Positions 26,390 through 33,484 of a DNA stretch of 64,000 nucleotides are shown here, piece by piece. Source of the DNA: Diaminobutyricibacter sp049994905 (lineage in GTDB: Bacteria > Actinomycetota > Actinomycetes > Actinomycetales > Microbacteriaceae); assembly GCF_049994905.1 (NCBI RefSeq), contig NZ_CP188258.1, positions 2,666,001 through 2,730,000 of the forward strand, read 5' to 3'. Below the pieces are notes generated by a model. That model was not told where the DNA came from and made no database searches. It saw only the letters and a program-made list of their open reading frames with translations. The number at the start of each line of letters is the position of its first letter. Within the stretch, counting starts at the first letter, position 1. The position numbers were made by a program, and so were the translations under genes.

Positions 26390-27297
26390 GCAGCGCCCTC
26401 TGCCGGCGGCTCCAGCATCCCCCGGTGGAGTTCGTAGGCGTGGGCGGTGCCGGGCGAATCCGGGTCGTCGACGATCGGCCGGTCGGCCATGAACAGGCGG
26501 ATGACGTTGGCCAATTCCCCGGGGTGGCTGAAGTTGATCGCGTGCGCCGCCCCCTCGATCACCACCAGCGTCGCCTGGTTGTCGATGTGGCTGGCGATCT
26601 CCTTGACCCGGGCCGGGCTGGGCATCAGGGGATCCTGGTCTCCGAGTACCACCAGCGTCTTGACATCCAGGTCCAGGAGTCGTTCAAGGGACGGGTAGTG
26701 CATGAGTGCGCCGAACATCCGCGCTGTGCTCGAGACTCCGAACCGCAGGTAGTCGGGCGTTGCGACACGCACGAGCGCTCTCGGTTCACGACCGCCGTCC
26801 CGCGCGAGCTGGGTCATCGCGCGGGTCAACGGCTGATTGTGCATGCCGCCTGCCGGAGACACCAGCACCGCGTGATCGATGCGGTCAGGGTAGAGGTGGG
26901 CGAACTCCAGGATGACCGGGCATCCCATCGAGTTCCCGACAAGGGTGGCCGAATCGATACCTCGATCGTCCATGAACGCCGCCGCCGCACGCGCAAGACC
27001 CGGAACATCCAGCGGTTTGCGGCGCTTCATGCTGTGGCCGAAACCCGGCAGGTCGGGAACGTAGGTGCGGAATTCGTCCTGGAGCTGCTCCGCGGTTGGT
27101 AGAAGATACCGGCCCGACAGACCGAAGCCGTGCAGGTGGATCATGGCCGGGGCGTCGGGCAGTGTCTTCGACTCCCGAAAGAAGAAGTCGAGGCCGTCGA
27201 TCGTCGTCCATCGCTCGGCCAGCGAAGACGCTGGACGACGGGGAAGCCGTCGCGTCTCATGCTGCGGCTCGCTGGATGCGCGTGAATCCGTCACCAT
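26386..27297 (-). CDS. Alpha/beta hydrolase (MhpC-like)
   Basis: 303-residue alpha/beta hydrolase. It has the oxyanion motif HLHGFGLSG, the nucleophile elbow GNSMGC, a catalytic-Asp region GDQDPLMP and the His in GAAHAINFS. Length and motifs fit the MhpC/meta-cleavage hydrolase and esterase group. The ATG at 27297 has an AGGGAG ribosome-binding site. It is the first gene of a two-hydrolase unit and is divergent from the hypothetical at 27414. Confidence 0.85.
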   Translation of the reverse strand: MVTDSRASSEPQHETRRLPRRPASSLAERWTTIDGLDFFFRESKTLPDAPAMIHLHGFGLSGRYLLPTAEQLQDEFRTYVPDLPGFGHSMKRRKPLDVPGLARAAAAFMDDRGIDSATLVGNSMGCPVILEFAHLYPDRIDHAVLVSPAGGMHNQPLTRAMTQLARDGGREPRALVRVATPDYLRFGVSSTARMFGALMHYPSLERLLDLDVKTLVVLGDQDPLMPSPARVKEIASHIDNQATLVVIEGAAHAINFSHPGELANVIRLFMADRPIVDDPDSPGTAHAYELHRGMLEPPAEGAA

Positions 27298-27401
27298 CGC
27301 TGACTCCCTGAGAAAAGTCCGACAGGGCAAGTCAACACCCTCGAGCGCCCTCCGGCACCGATTTTCTTCGCAGCCACTCACCCTGCCGCGCCCGGGGGCA
27401 T

Positions 27402-27407
27402 TACCGT
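27402..27407 (+). promoter_or_regulatory. -10-like hexamer for leaderless transcript
   Basis: TACCGT followed by six bases and the ATG at 27414. GTAGGG sits between them but is too close to the ATG to be a normal ribosome-binding site. Confidence 0.4.
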
Positions 27408-27413
27408 GTAGGG

Positions 27414-27683
27414 ATGACGAATCCACCGCGAGCCGAACACGAGTACATCGTCGAATACGTCGACGGTCCCCTGGCGGGAACCACCGACCGGCGGCTCCTG
27501 ATCAACGGCGGAGCCCCAGACGAGCGGATCGGCTCGGTCGCGGCGATCGAAGGGCTCGAATCGCTCTTCTGGTATGTGAAAGGCGCCGAGCGCCTGGTCA
27601 ACAGCGAGAAGTACGTCGCCTACCACTTCGACGCGCCCGACAGCGACCCGGTCGAGACCGACAAGGATCACGAGTCGCTCTGA
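27414..27683 (+). CDS. Hypothetical 89-residue protein
   Basis: Small soluble acidic protein (EYIVEYVDGPLAGTTDRRLL, then FWYVKGAERL). The opening pattern, strand-turn with DGPLAG, resembles short proteins of unknown function common in actinobacteria. A TACCGT hexamer lies six bases upstream, suggesting leaderless expression. It is divergent from the hydrolase pair and followed by a stem-loop. No function can be assigned. Confidence 0.65.
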   Translation: MTNPPRAEHEYIVEYVDGPLAGTTDRRLLINGGAPDERIGSVAAIEGLESLFWYVKGAERLVNSEKYVAYHFDAPDSDPVETDKDHESL

Positions 27684-27691
27684 GCCGCCCG

Positions 27692-27710
27692 GAGCCCACC
27701 CGATGGGCTC
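27692..27710. terminator. Short stem-loop between convergent genes
   Basis: GAGCCCA (27692-27698) pairs with TGGGCTC (27704-27710) around a 5-base loop, just after the stop at 27683. It could end transcripts from both sides. Confidence 0.55.
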
Positions 27711-27746
27711 GGGTCGTTAGCGACGGTTATTTCGGCGACCGATCGA

Positions 27747-27893
27747 TCAGTGGGCGTCGCCTCGCCACCACAGGGCCACCCACATCCCGCACCTCCGGCA
27801 GATGTACGCGGCGCCGCCCTCGAGAGAGTGGACTTTGCGTCGCGGAAGCTCCCGTCCGCAGCACGAGCAGACCGTCAGCGCGTCAGCGTCCAC
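27747..27893 (-). CDS. 48-residue zinc-ribbon protein
   Basis: Small protein with two cysteine pairs, CSCCG and CRRCG, spaced as in a zinc ribbon, and an aromatic C-terminus (MWVALWWRGDAH). The proposed GTG start at 27893 overlaps the end of the thioredoxin-like gene by 11 bases. The four-Cys pattern and tight coupling support it, although the start is uncertain. It is the last gene of a small unit on the minus strand. Confidence 0.5.
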   Translation of the reverse strand: MDADALTVCSCCGRELPRRKVHSLEGGAAYICRRCGMWVALWWRGDAH

Positions 27894-28194
27894 GGGTCTC
27901 GATCGCTTCGACCAGTTGCTGAACCGTGGGCACAGGGGCGAGCCCATCCGGTGTGGCGTAGATGCGGCAGGCCTGGTCGACGACCCGGTCCGCGCCGGGG
28001 AACAGGTCTTCGCCGTCGAGCGTGATGGTCGGCGATCCCGCGAACGGGACCGCCGCCGCTTCTTCGGGCGTACCGAGGAGCCGGAACTCCACAGCGGTGG
28101 TCGTATCCCCCACCTGTACGAGCGCAATCCTGACCCGCTCGCCGGCCCGCTGCCAGTTCTTGCAGTCGTCGATGTGCAGCACTTCGATCTTCAT
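27883..28194 (-). CDS. Thioredoxin-like fold protein
   Basis: 103-residue protein beginning MKIEVLHIDDCKNW, the pattern of small thioredoxin-like proteins with a single N-terminal Cys, and containing SPTITLDGEDLFPG, which fits the cis-Pro strand of that fold. No CxxC is present. Proteins like this are often near mercury or redox genes, but none is seen here. The ATG at 28194 is used in preference to an upstream in-frame codon. It overlaps the zinc-ribbon gene downstream. Confidence 0.7.
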   Translation of the reverse strand: MKIEVLHIDDCKNWQRAGERVRIALVQVGDTTTAVEFRLLGTPEEAAAVPFAGSPTITLDGEDLFPGADRVVDQACRIYATPDGLAPVPTVQQLVEAIETRGR

Positions 28195-28253
28195 GTGCCC
28201 ATTCTGCGCCGAACGCACGGCAGTGGGCCCACCGAAGTCCTGCGAACGCCGGC

Positions 28254-28358
28254 TCAGCCGTCCTGGGACGACTCGCCCTGCAGAGCGACCTGGTCGAGGA
28301 TGGCCGTGATGTCGACGCTGTGTGTCGGCCGGACTTCCAGCGGATCGATGTTCGACAT
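28254..28358 (-). CDS. 34-residue putative small protein
   Basis: Short reading frame encoding a soluble acidic peptide (MSNIDPLEVRPTHSVDITAI). Its support is a strong ribosome-binding site (AAGGGGG nine bases before the ATG) and its place between two co-directional genes. It has no recognised family and could also be a non-coding leader for the next gene. Confidence 0.4.
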   Translation of the reverse strand: MSNIDPLEVRPTHSVDITAILDQVALQGESSQDG

Positions 28359-28403
28359 GAGTGTTGCCCCCTTGATTCCGTTCACCCAGCGGCGTGCGTC
28401 AGT

Positions 28404-28811
28404 TCATTCCGCGTCACGCTTCAGTTCGCCGCCATGCACGGTGACGGCGTAGACGATCAGCAGGTTCATGGTGACCAGCGCCACCGACCAGATGGGCTGC
28501 GTCGGGAACGCCAGCAGGTTCGTCACTGCGTTCACCCCCGCCACGATCACCGCGAGAAGCCGGGCCCACAGGGCACCGCGAAGCAGGAAGACGCCGGTGA
28601 GCAGCACGATGACACCGAGGATCAGCGTCCACCACCCCCAGGCCTGCACGTCGTACCCGACGAGCGCCCCGTTGCTCCCGCGGAAGTAGGCGCTGTCGGG
28701 CGCCAGGAGTGCGATGAACCCGAAGAAGATATCGAAAGCCCCCTCGATGATGAGAAGGATCGACGCGAACAGTACCCAGCCGACCCATCCGGTGACCCGT
28801 GTCTCGCTCAC
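28404..28811 (-). CDS. DUF7144-like four-helix membrane protein
   Basis: 135-residue membrane protein with four hydrophobic segments. The sequence AWGWWTLILGVIVLLTG and a preceding GWVLFASILLIIEGAF match small actinobacterial membrane proteins annotated DUF7144, of unknown role. The GTG at 28811 is chosen for its strong upstream purine tract (GAGGGGGTGGGG). The recurring palindrome and a TATCTT hexamer lie upstream, suggesting shared control with the divergent stress-type gene at 28991. Confidence 0.7.
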   Translation of the reverse strand: MSETRVTGWVGWVLFASILLIIEGAFDIFFGFIALLAPDSAYFRGSNGALVGYDVQAWGWWTLILGVIVLLTGVFLLRGALWARLLAVIVAGVNAVTNLLAFPTQPIWSVALVTMNLLIVYAVTVHGGELKRDAE

Positions 28812-28837
28812 TGGCCCCACCCCCTCTGTCAAGACAC

Positions 28838-28884
28838 AAGATATTCGGAAGCCGTGGCGCGCCGGATCACCCCGTCCGGGTGAT
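28838..28884. promoter_or_regulatory. 19-bp palindrome with -10-like hexamer
   Basis: ATCACCC-N5-GGGTGAT is perfect in both arms (28866-28884). On the minus strand TATCTT (28843-28838) is centred about 34 bases downstream of the palindrome centre. It lies between the divergent genes at 28811 and 28991. Confidence 0.55.
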
Positions 28885-28990
28885 GTCTGTGCGCATCCAC
28901 CGACCGAAGCTTCGTATGGGTGCCGCACCGCATGCGGCGGTGGATCTCAGTCGGTCTTCGGGGCGGGCTGATGAAGACAGGAGTGATGGG

Positions 28991-29518
28991 ATGGCTGACC
29001 AGCCGTATGTAGCGATCGCTGCGCAGTACGCGACCGAAGACGAGGCCGTGGCCGATTTCGACAAGATCCATGCGCACTACAAGGACGCCGGAAAGCATGC
29101 AGCTTTCGATGCGGCCGTAGTCGTGCGTGACAAGGAAGGCAAAGTCGAGATCCCCAAGCGGGATGACGGAGCCAAGCACCACGGAGGCAGGAGGGGCCTG
29201 GCCATCGGCCTCGCCGGCGGCCTCGTCGTCGCACTGTTCCCCGCGGTCGCACTGGGAGGCGCGCTCCTCGCGGGCGGCGCTGCCGGAGCGGGCATCGGCG
29301 CCATCGCCGGCCATATCTCCAACAAGGCGTCCGCCGAAGACCTGAAGACGATCAGCGAGACACTCGACGCCGGCAGCGCCGGAATCGTCGTGGTCGTCGA
29401 ACCGGCCGACGCCGACGAGGTTGCGGCCCTCCTGACGGGCGCCTCGAAGGTGACCCGCAAGGAGATCGCCGTCGACGACAAGGCGCTGGACGACGAGGTG
29501 CAGGACGCCGCCGAGTAG
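28991..29518 (+). CDS. DUF1269-like membrane-associated protein
   Basis: 175-residue protein. It has an N-terminal alpha/beta segment, a Gly/Ala-rich double hydrophobic stretch at about residues 75-112 (LAIGLAGGLVVALFPAVALG), and a C-terminal alpha/beta domain ending in an acidic tail. This fits the DUF1269/general stress family. An AGGAG ribosome-binding site precedes the ATG. It is divergent from a small membrane protein gene with the shared palindrome between them, and is followed by a strong terminator. A role in envelope stress is inferred from family and context. Confidence 0.7.
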   Translation: MADQPYVAIAAQYATEDEAVADFDKIHAHYKDAGKHAAFDAAVVVRDKEGKVEIPKRDDGAKHHGGRRGLAIGLAGGLVVALFPAVALGGALLAGGAAGAGIGAIAGHISNKASAEDLKTISETLDAGSAGIVVVVEPADADEVAALLTGASKVTRKEIAVDDKALDDEVQDAAE

Positions 29519-29542
29519 GGCCGGGGCCGAACAACACGTCTC

Positions 29543-29576
29543 AGGGGCGGGGTCTCCACCGGATGACCCCGCCCCT
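29543..29576. terminator. Bidirectional terminator stem
   Basis: AGGGGCGGGGT (29543-29553) pairs perfectly with ACCCCGCCCCT (29566-29576) around a 12-base loop, between convergent genes. Confidence 0.7.
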
Positions 29577-29596
29577 TCCCGCGGGCTTCGCCCCGG

Positions 29597-31450
29597 TCAT
29601 CCCGTGGCGCCCGCCCTGCTCCAGAGCGCGAACGCGTTCTCGAGATGGCCGACGTACGGCTCGAGCTCCGGGCAGTGTCGTACCAGCACCGTGCCCATCG
29701 TGTTGTCCTCGATCCACTGCATGCCCTCACGGGTATATACCTCGTCCGTGAAATGGGTTGTGAAGAACCGGTCGCTGTTGAGCCGGCGCGACGCCATCAG
29801 GATGAAGATGCGGAAGGCCGTGTCGCTGAATGCGAAACCTTCGGGCCGGTCTTCGGCGAACATCCCGGCGATCAGGTCGACGGAGTCGAGGTCGTTGTCG
29901 TACACCGACTTCAGCTCCTCCACCCACTCGGCGTTGCTGGAGATGTCGTCGAACGTCTTCGGCACCGGCAGGTGCAGCAACCGGCGGAACGCGGTGTAGC
30001 GGGGAACGCCCAGCTCGCGGCAGCGCAGGATGTCTGTCGCCGCGAGGTCCATCAGCGCCCCGGTGTCCGGCCGCGTGAAGGTCTGGAGGTATTTCGGGAA
30101 GTTGTGCAGCGTGACCAGGCCGGGGTTCTCGGTTCCGAACGTGTAGATCAGGTCCACGAGGCGGTTCGCCTTGAGCACCTCGAGTCCCGCCGGTCCTGCG
30201 AGCGTGTCGAATTCCGCCGCCCCGAGCGTCTCCGCATCCGTGTCGACCGAGCGGAAGTCGAAGTGATCGGGGATGAGCGGGTGCATCCGGTAGACGGCCA
30301 CGAACTCCTCGGTGAGTGCGAACGGAACCCCGAAGTCCTCGGTGTTGCTGCCCGGGATGCCCGAGACGATATCGCTCTTGCTGACGCGGCCGAGCAACTC
30401 GTGCAGCCCTTTGCCTTCGAGCCCCCACCAGTTGGCGTGGAGCGCCTCGATCGCGGTCGGGTGGGCGGTCACCGCCGGAGTCCATTCGACCGTGTGGATG
30501 CGGGCGAGCAGCCCCGACAGGATCAGGCGGGCATGCTGGAACAGCGACTCGTCGTCGAAGTCCGGATGCGCGGCCGCGAGCATGTCGCAGATCGCGTTGT
30601 GTTCTTCGATGAAGAGGGTCTGGAGCATCCCGAGCCCCAGCCAGAAGCCGGGAACATGTGTCGGGTTCTTCGCCGGGTCGTCCGGGATCGGCGGCGCTCC
30701 ATCGACGAGGCGCAGCCTGCCTCCCGTGTGTTCGCGCAGGAACTGCTGGTCTTCGAGGGTGTTGCCGTAGACCTGGGAGCCGTCCCACCAGTGGGTCATG
30801 ATGTTGATGAACGTCGGCGGGTCGGCGGAGTCCGGCGGCGAGGTCGGGTCCGGTGGCGTGCGCATCACGGTGAGCGGCGGTGCCGGCCAGTCGTCGCCGG
30901 GCGCCAGCGGCAGGATCCAGGGGTTGTCGGTTGGGCTCGTGCCGTGCCGGAACCAGTCGCGGATCATGAACTGCAGCCAGGCGGCGATCAGCACGTTGCC
31001 GCCCGTCGCCGGTATGAGGTCAGAGCGGGTCATGAGCCGCCGGCTCACCTCACGTGGACTGGGCTCGAGCATCCGGTCGCGGTTCGGCCAGGTCTCGGCC
31101 AGCGGAACGTTGCGCCCGAAGCGCGTGCCGGCCATCCCCATCTCCGGATGCTCGAGGTCGTTCCAGCTGCCGTCGGGCGAACGTCGGGTGACCAACTTCT
31201 CGTCGTACGGCGGGGGCACGACCGCGTTCACCGACGGGAGCCGCGACGTGTCGAAGAGGTTTTGCTCCCGCAGCACATTGCGGATGCCGATCAGCTCGAT
31301 GAGTCCGAGCTCTTTCGGGAGCCTGTACCAGGGATGCTTCTGGTCGAGGTCTTCAGTCGCGCTGTCGAACAGCCGCTCCCCCACGCCGGGATTGTCCGGA
31401 ATGTCCGACGTACTCGTCTCGTCAGGCTTGTCGTCAGGCTTGCCGTTCAT
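29597..31450 (-). CDS. Alpha-dioxygenase/peroxidase-like heme protein lacking distal His
   Basis: 617-residue animal-type heme peroxidase superfamily protein, closest in motif to fatty acid alpha-dioxygenases and linoleate dioxygenases. The catalytic Tyr and proximal His are present in VYRMHPLIPD (Tyr387, His390). The distal-His motif, normally QFMxHDW, reads QFMIRDW with Arg164 (codon CGC), so the distal His is replaced. The enzyme may have altered heme or oxygen chemistry or be inactive. No signal peptide is present. The ATG at 31450 has AAGGGGG upstream; a GTG at 31471 overlapping the sigma factor stop as GTGA is an alternative. It lies directly after an ECF41 sigma factor. Confidence 0.8.
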   Translation of the reverse strand: MNGKPDDKPDETSTSDIPDNPGVGERLFDSATEDLDQKHPWYRLPKELGLIELIGIRNVLREQNLFDTSRLPSVNAVVPPPYDEKLVTRRSPDGSWNDLEHPEMGMAGTRFGRNVPLAETWPNRDRMLEPSPREVSRRLMTRSDLIPATGGNVLIAAWLQFMIRDWFRHGTSPTDNPWILPLAPGDDWPAPPLTVMRTPPDPTSPPDSADPPTFINIMTHWWDGSQVYGNTLEDQQFLREHTGGRLRLVDGAPPIPDDPAKNPTHVPGFWLGLGMLQTLFIEEHNAICDMLAAAHPDFDDESLFQHARLILSGLLARIHTVEWTPAVTAHPTAIEALHANWWGLEGKGLHELLGRVSKSDIVSGIPGSNTEDFGVPFALTEEFVAVYRMHPLIPDHFDFRSVDTDAETLGAAEFDTLAGPAGLEVLKANRLVDLIYTFGTENPGLVTLHNFPKYLQTFTRPDTGALMDLAATDILRCRELGVPRYTAFRRLLHLPVPKTFDDISSNAEWVEELKSVYDNDLDSVDLIAGMFAEDRPEGFAFSDTAFRIFILMASRRLNSDRFFTTHFTDEVYTREGMQWIEDNTMGTVLVRHCPELEPYVGHLENAFALWSRAGATG

Positions 31451-31467
31451 GGCCGACCCCCTTGCGT

Positions 31468-32415
31468 TCACCCCAGAACGTCACCGCCAGTATGGTCCTC
31501 CGCGCCGCGCAGGGAAAGGATCCGCTCGATGCGTGCAGGGTCGAAGATGGAGTCGATCTCGACGATCCGGCCGGATGCGACGGTGAAGCCCATCACGGTC
31601 ACGGCCCTGCCCGCCATCGTCACGATCACGCCGGCGCCCCCGTTGACCACGGCCGGCTGAACCTCGGTGCCCGCGCGCGCGAGCGACGACGTCAGGCCCT
31701 CACTCGTCTGGCGCGCGACATCGGCCGCGCCGCGCACGACCATCGAAGCGGCCGGGGATGCCGTACCCGCGTCGATCCGCAGCGTCACGTCCGGGTGCAG
31801 GACAGCGACGAGGGCGTCGAAGTCGCCTTCGCGGGCTGCCGCGAAGAATGCATCGACCACCTGCTGCTGCCGGCGGCGATCCTCGTGAGGCGCCGGCACG
31901 GCCGCGCCCTTCACCCGCCGCCGGGCCCTGCTGGCGAGCTGCCGGGCAGCCGCCGGGGTCCTGCTGACCATCGGTGCGATCTCATCGAACGGCAGCCCAA
32001 ACAGGTCGTGAAGCACGAAGACCAGGCGCTCGGCGGGAGTCAGTGTGTCGAGAACGACCAGGAGGGCGAGGCTCACAGAGTCGGCAAGGACTGCCTCACT
32101 CTCGGGATCGAACGGGTCGAAGCCGCCGGACCCTGCACCGCGCCAGATCACCGGATCGGGCACCCGCGTATCGAGTGACTCCTCACGACGCGTGTTGCGT
32201 GCCCGCAGCATGTTCAGGCAGATGCGCGCCACGACGGTGGTCAGCCATCCCCCGAGGTTCTCGACCTCATCGGTATCGGCGTTGCTCAGGCGCAGCCAGG
32301 TGTCCTGCACCGCGTCGTCGGCGTCGCTGAGCGATCCGAGCATCCGGTACGCCACTGCACGCAGGTGACCGCGATGCTCCTCGAAACGCGTCGCCAGCCA
32401 CTCGTTCTCGTCCAT
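31468..32415 (-). CDS. ECF41-type sigma factor with SnoaL-like domain
   Basis: 315-residue ECF sigma factor of the SigJ/ECF41 group. Region 2 is about residues 10-75 (YRMLGSLSDADDAVQDTW), region 4 about 120-180 (LTPAERLVFVLHDLFGLPF), and a SnoaL-like domain follows at about 190-300. In this group the C-terminal domain tunes activity in place of an anti-sigma factor, and the typical partner is an oxidoreductase, decarboxylase or epimerase gene. Here an epimerase-like gene lies divergently. GGGAGA precedes the ATG. An ECF41-like promoter on the minus strand upstream suggests autoregulation. Confidence 0.85.
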   Translation of the reverse strand: MDENEWLATRFEEHRGHLRAVAYRMLGSLSDADDAVQDTWLRLSNADTDEVENLGGWLTTVVARICLNMLRARNTRREESLDTRVPDPVIWRGAGSGGFDPFDPESEAVLADSVSLALLVVLDTLTPAERLVFVLHDLFGLPFDEIAPMVSRTPAAARQLASRARRRVKGAAVPAPHEDRRRQQQVVDAFFAAAREGDFDALVAVLHPDVTLRIDAGTASPAASMVVRGAADVARQTSEGLTSSLARAGTEVQPAVVNGGAGVIVTMAGRAVTVMGFTVASGRIVEIDSIFDPARIERILSLRGAEDHTGGDVLG

Positions 32416-32451
32416 CGGTCACATTCTCCCGTTCTGAGGTGTCAAAGCAAT

Positions 32452-32478
32452 GACCCCCCAGACACGCGGAGTGTGACA
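32452..32478 (-). promoter_or_regulatory. ECF41-like promoter for the sigma factor gene
   Basis: On the minus strand TGTCACA (32478-32472) is followed after 16 bases by GGTC (32455-32452). The known ECF41 pattern is TGTCACA-n16-CGTC, so this matches all but one base. It precedes the sigma factor start at 32415. Confidence 0.5.
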
Positions 32479-32510
32479 GAGCGGGGAACCGAAAGTGGAA
32501 GGACAGTGCG

Positions 32511-33467
32511 ATGCGAGTATTCGTTTCGGGAGCAAGCGGAGCGATCGGAGCCCGGCTGGTCCCCCAGTTGATCGAGCACGGCCACGAGGTGATCGGCACC
32601 TACACGGCGTCGCCGGAGAAAGCGGATCGGCTGCGCGCCCTCGGTGCCCACGCGGTGCGGCTCGACCTGCTCGACGCCGATGCCGTGCGCAGGGCTGTGC
32701 GCGAAGCGGCGCCGGACGCGATCATCCATGAGGCGACGGCGCTCGCCGGCGGTGGGTTCTCGCGGTCGCTCGACAAGACGTTCGCCGCCACCAACCTGTT
32801 GCGCACCACCGGAACCGACGCTCTGCTGGCGGCAGCGCAGGATGCTGGGGTACGGCGATTCGTCGCCCAGAGTTTCGCTCCATACCGCTACGCCCGCGAG
32901 GGTGGCATGGTCAAGACCGAAGACGACCCGCTCGACGCGTCGCTCCTTGCGGGCACGCGGGAGACCTTCGGGGCGATGACCCACGTCGACACCGTGGTCA
33001 CGCAGGCGGGCGGGATCGCGTTGCGCTACGGGGGCTTCTACGGTGACGCGAGCGATCAGCTGCCCGGTGCGGTGCGCAAAGGGATGTTCCCGATCGTGGG
33101 CAGCGGTGCCGGCTACATGTCGTTCGTGCACCTCGAGGACGCCGCTGCGGCGACCGTCCTGGCTCTCGAACGCGGCAATCCGGGCATCTACAACATCGTG
33201 GATGACGACCCGGCTCCCTTGAGCGAATGGCTGCCCGCGCTGGCGGTGGCGCTCGGAGCCCGGCCGCCCCGGCACATGCCGGTGTGGCTCGCCCGCCTCG
33301 TCGCCGGAGAAAGCGGGGTGCGCACGGCGACCGAGTCGCGCGGGGCCTCCAATGCGAAGGCGAAAGGCGAACTCGGCTGGACGCTCCGGTACCCCAGCTG
33401 GCGGCAGGGCTTCACCGCCGCCTACGCCGCGGCCGCGCCTGCCGCTCAGCCGCACATCCCACACTGA
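32511..33467 (+). CDS. NAD(P)-dependent epimerase/dehydratase family protein
   Basis: 318-residue extended SDR-like protein. The nucleotide-binding motif is VFVSGASGAIGARLV (residues 3-17). It has no clear YxxxK in the usual place (RYAREGGMVK is the nearest). Such proteins are the classic neighbour of ECF41 sigma factors and are thought to be their main target. GGAAGGACAG precedes the ATG. It is divergent from the sigma factor gene. The substrate is unknown. Confidence 0.8.
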   Translation: MRVFVSGASGAIGARLVPQLIEHGHEVIGTYTASPEKADRLRALGAHAVRLDLLDADAVRRAVREAAPDAIIHEATALAGGGFSRSLDKTFAATNLLRTTGTDALLAAAQDAGVRRFVAQSFAPYRYAREGGMVKTEDDPLDASLLAGTRETFGAMTHVDTVVTQAGGIALRYGGFYGDASDQLPGAVRKGMFPIVGSGAGYMSFVHLEDAAAATVLALERGNPGIYNIVDDDPAPLSEWLPALAVALGARPPRHMPVWLARLVAGESGVRTATESRGASNAKAKGELGWTLRYPSWRQGFTAAYAAAAPAAQPHIPH

Positions 33468-33484
33468 CCGACCGGCCCCGCCCC

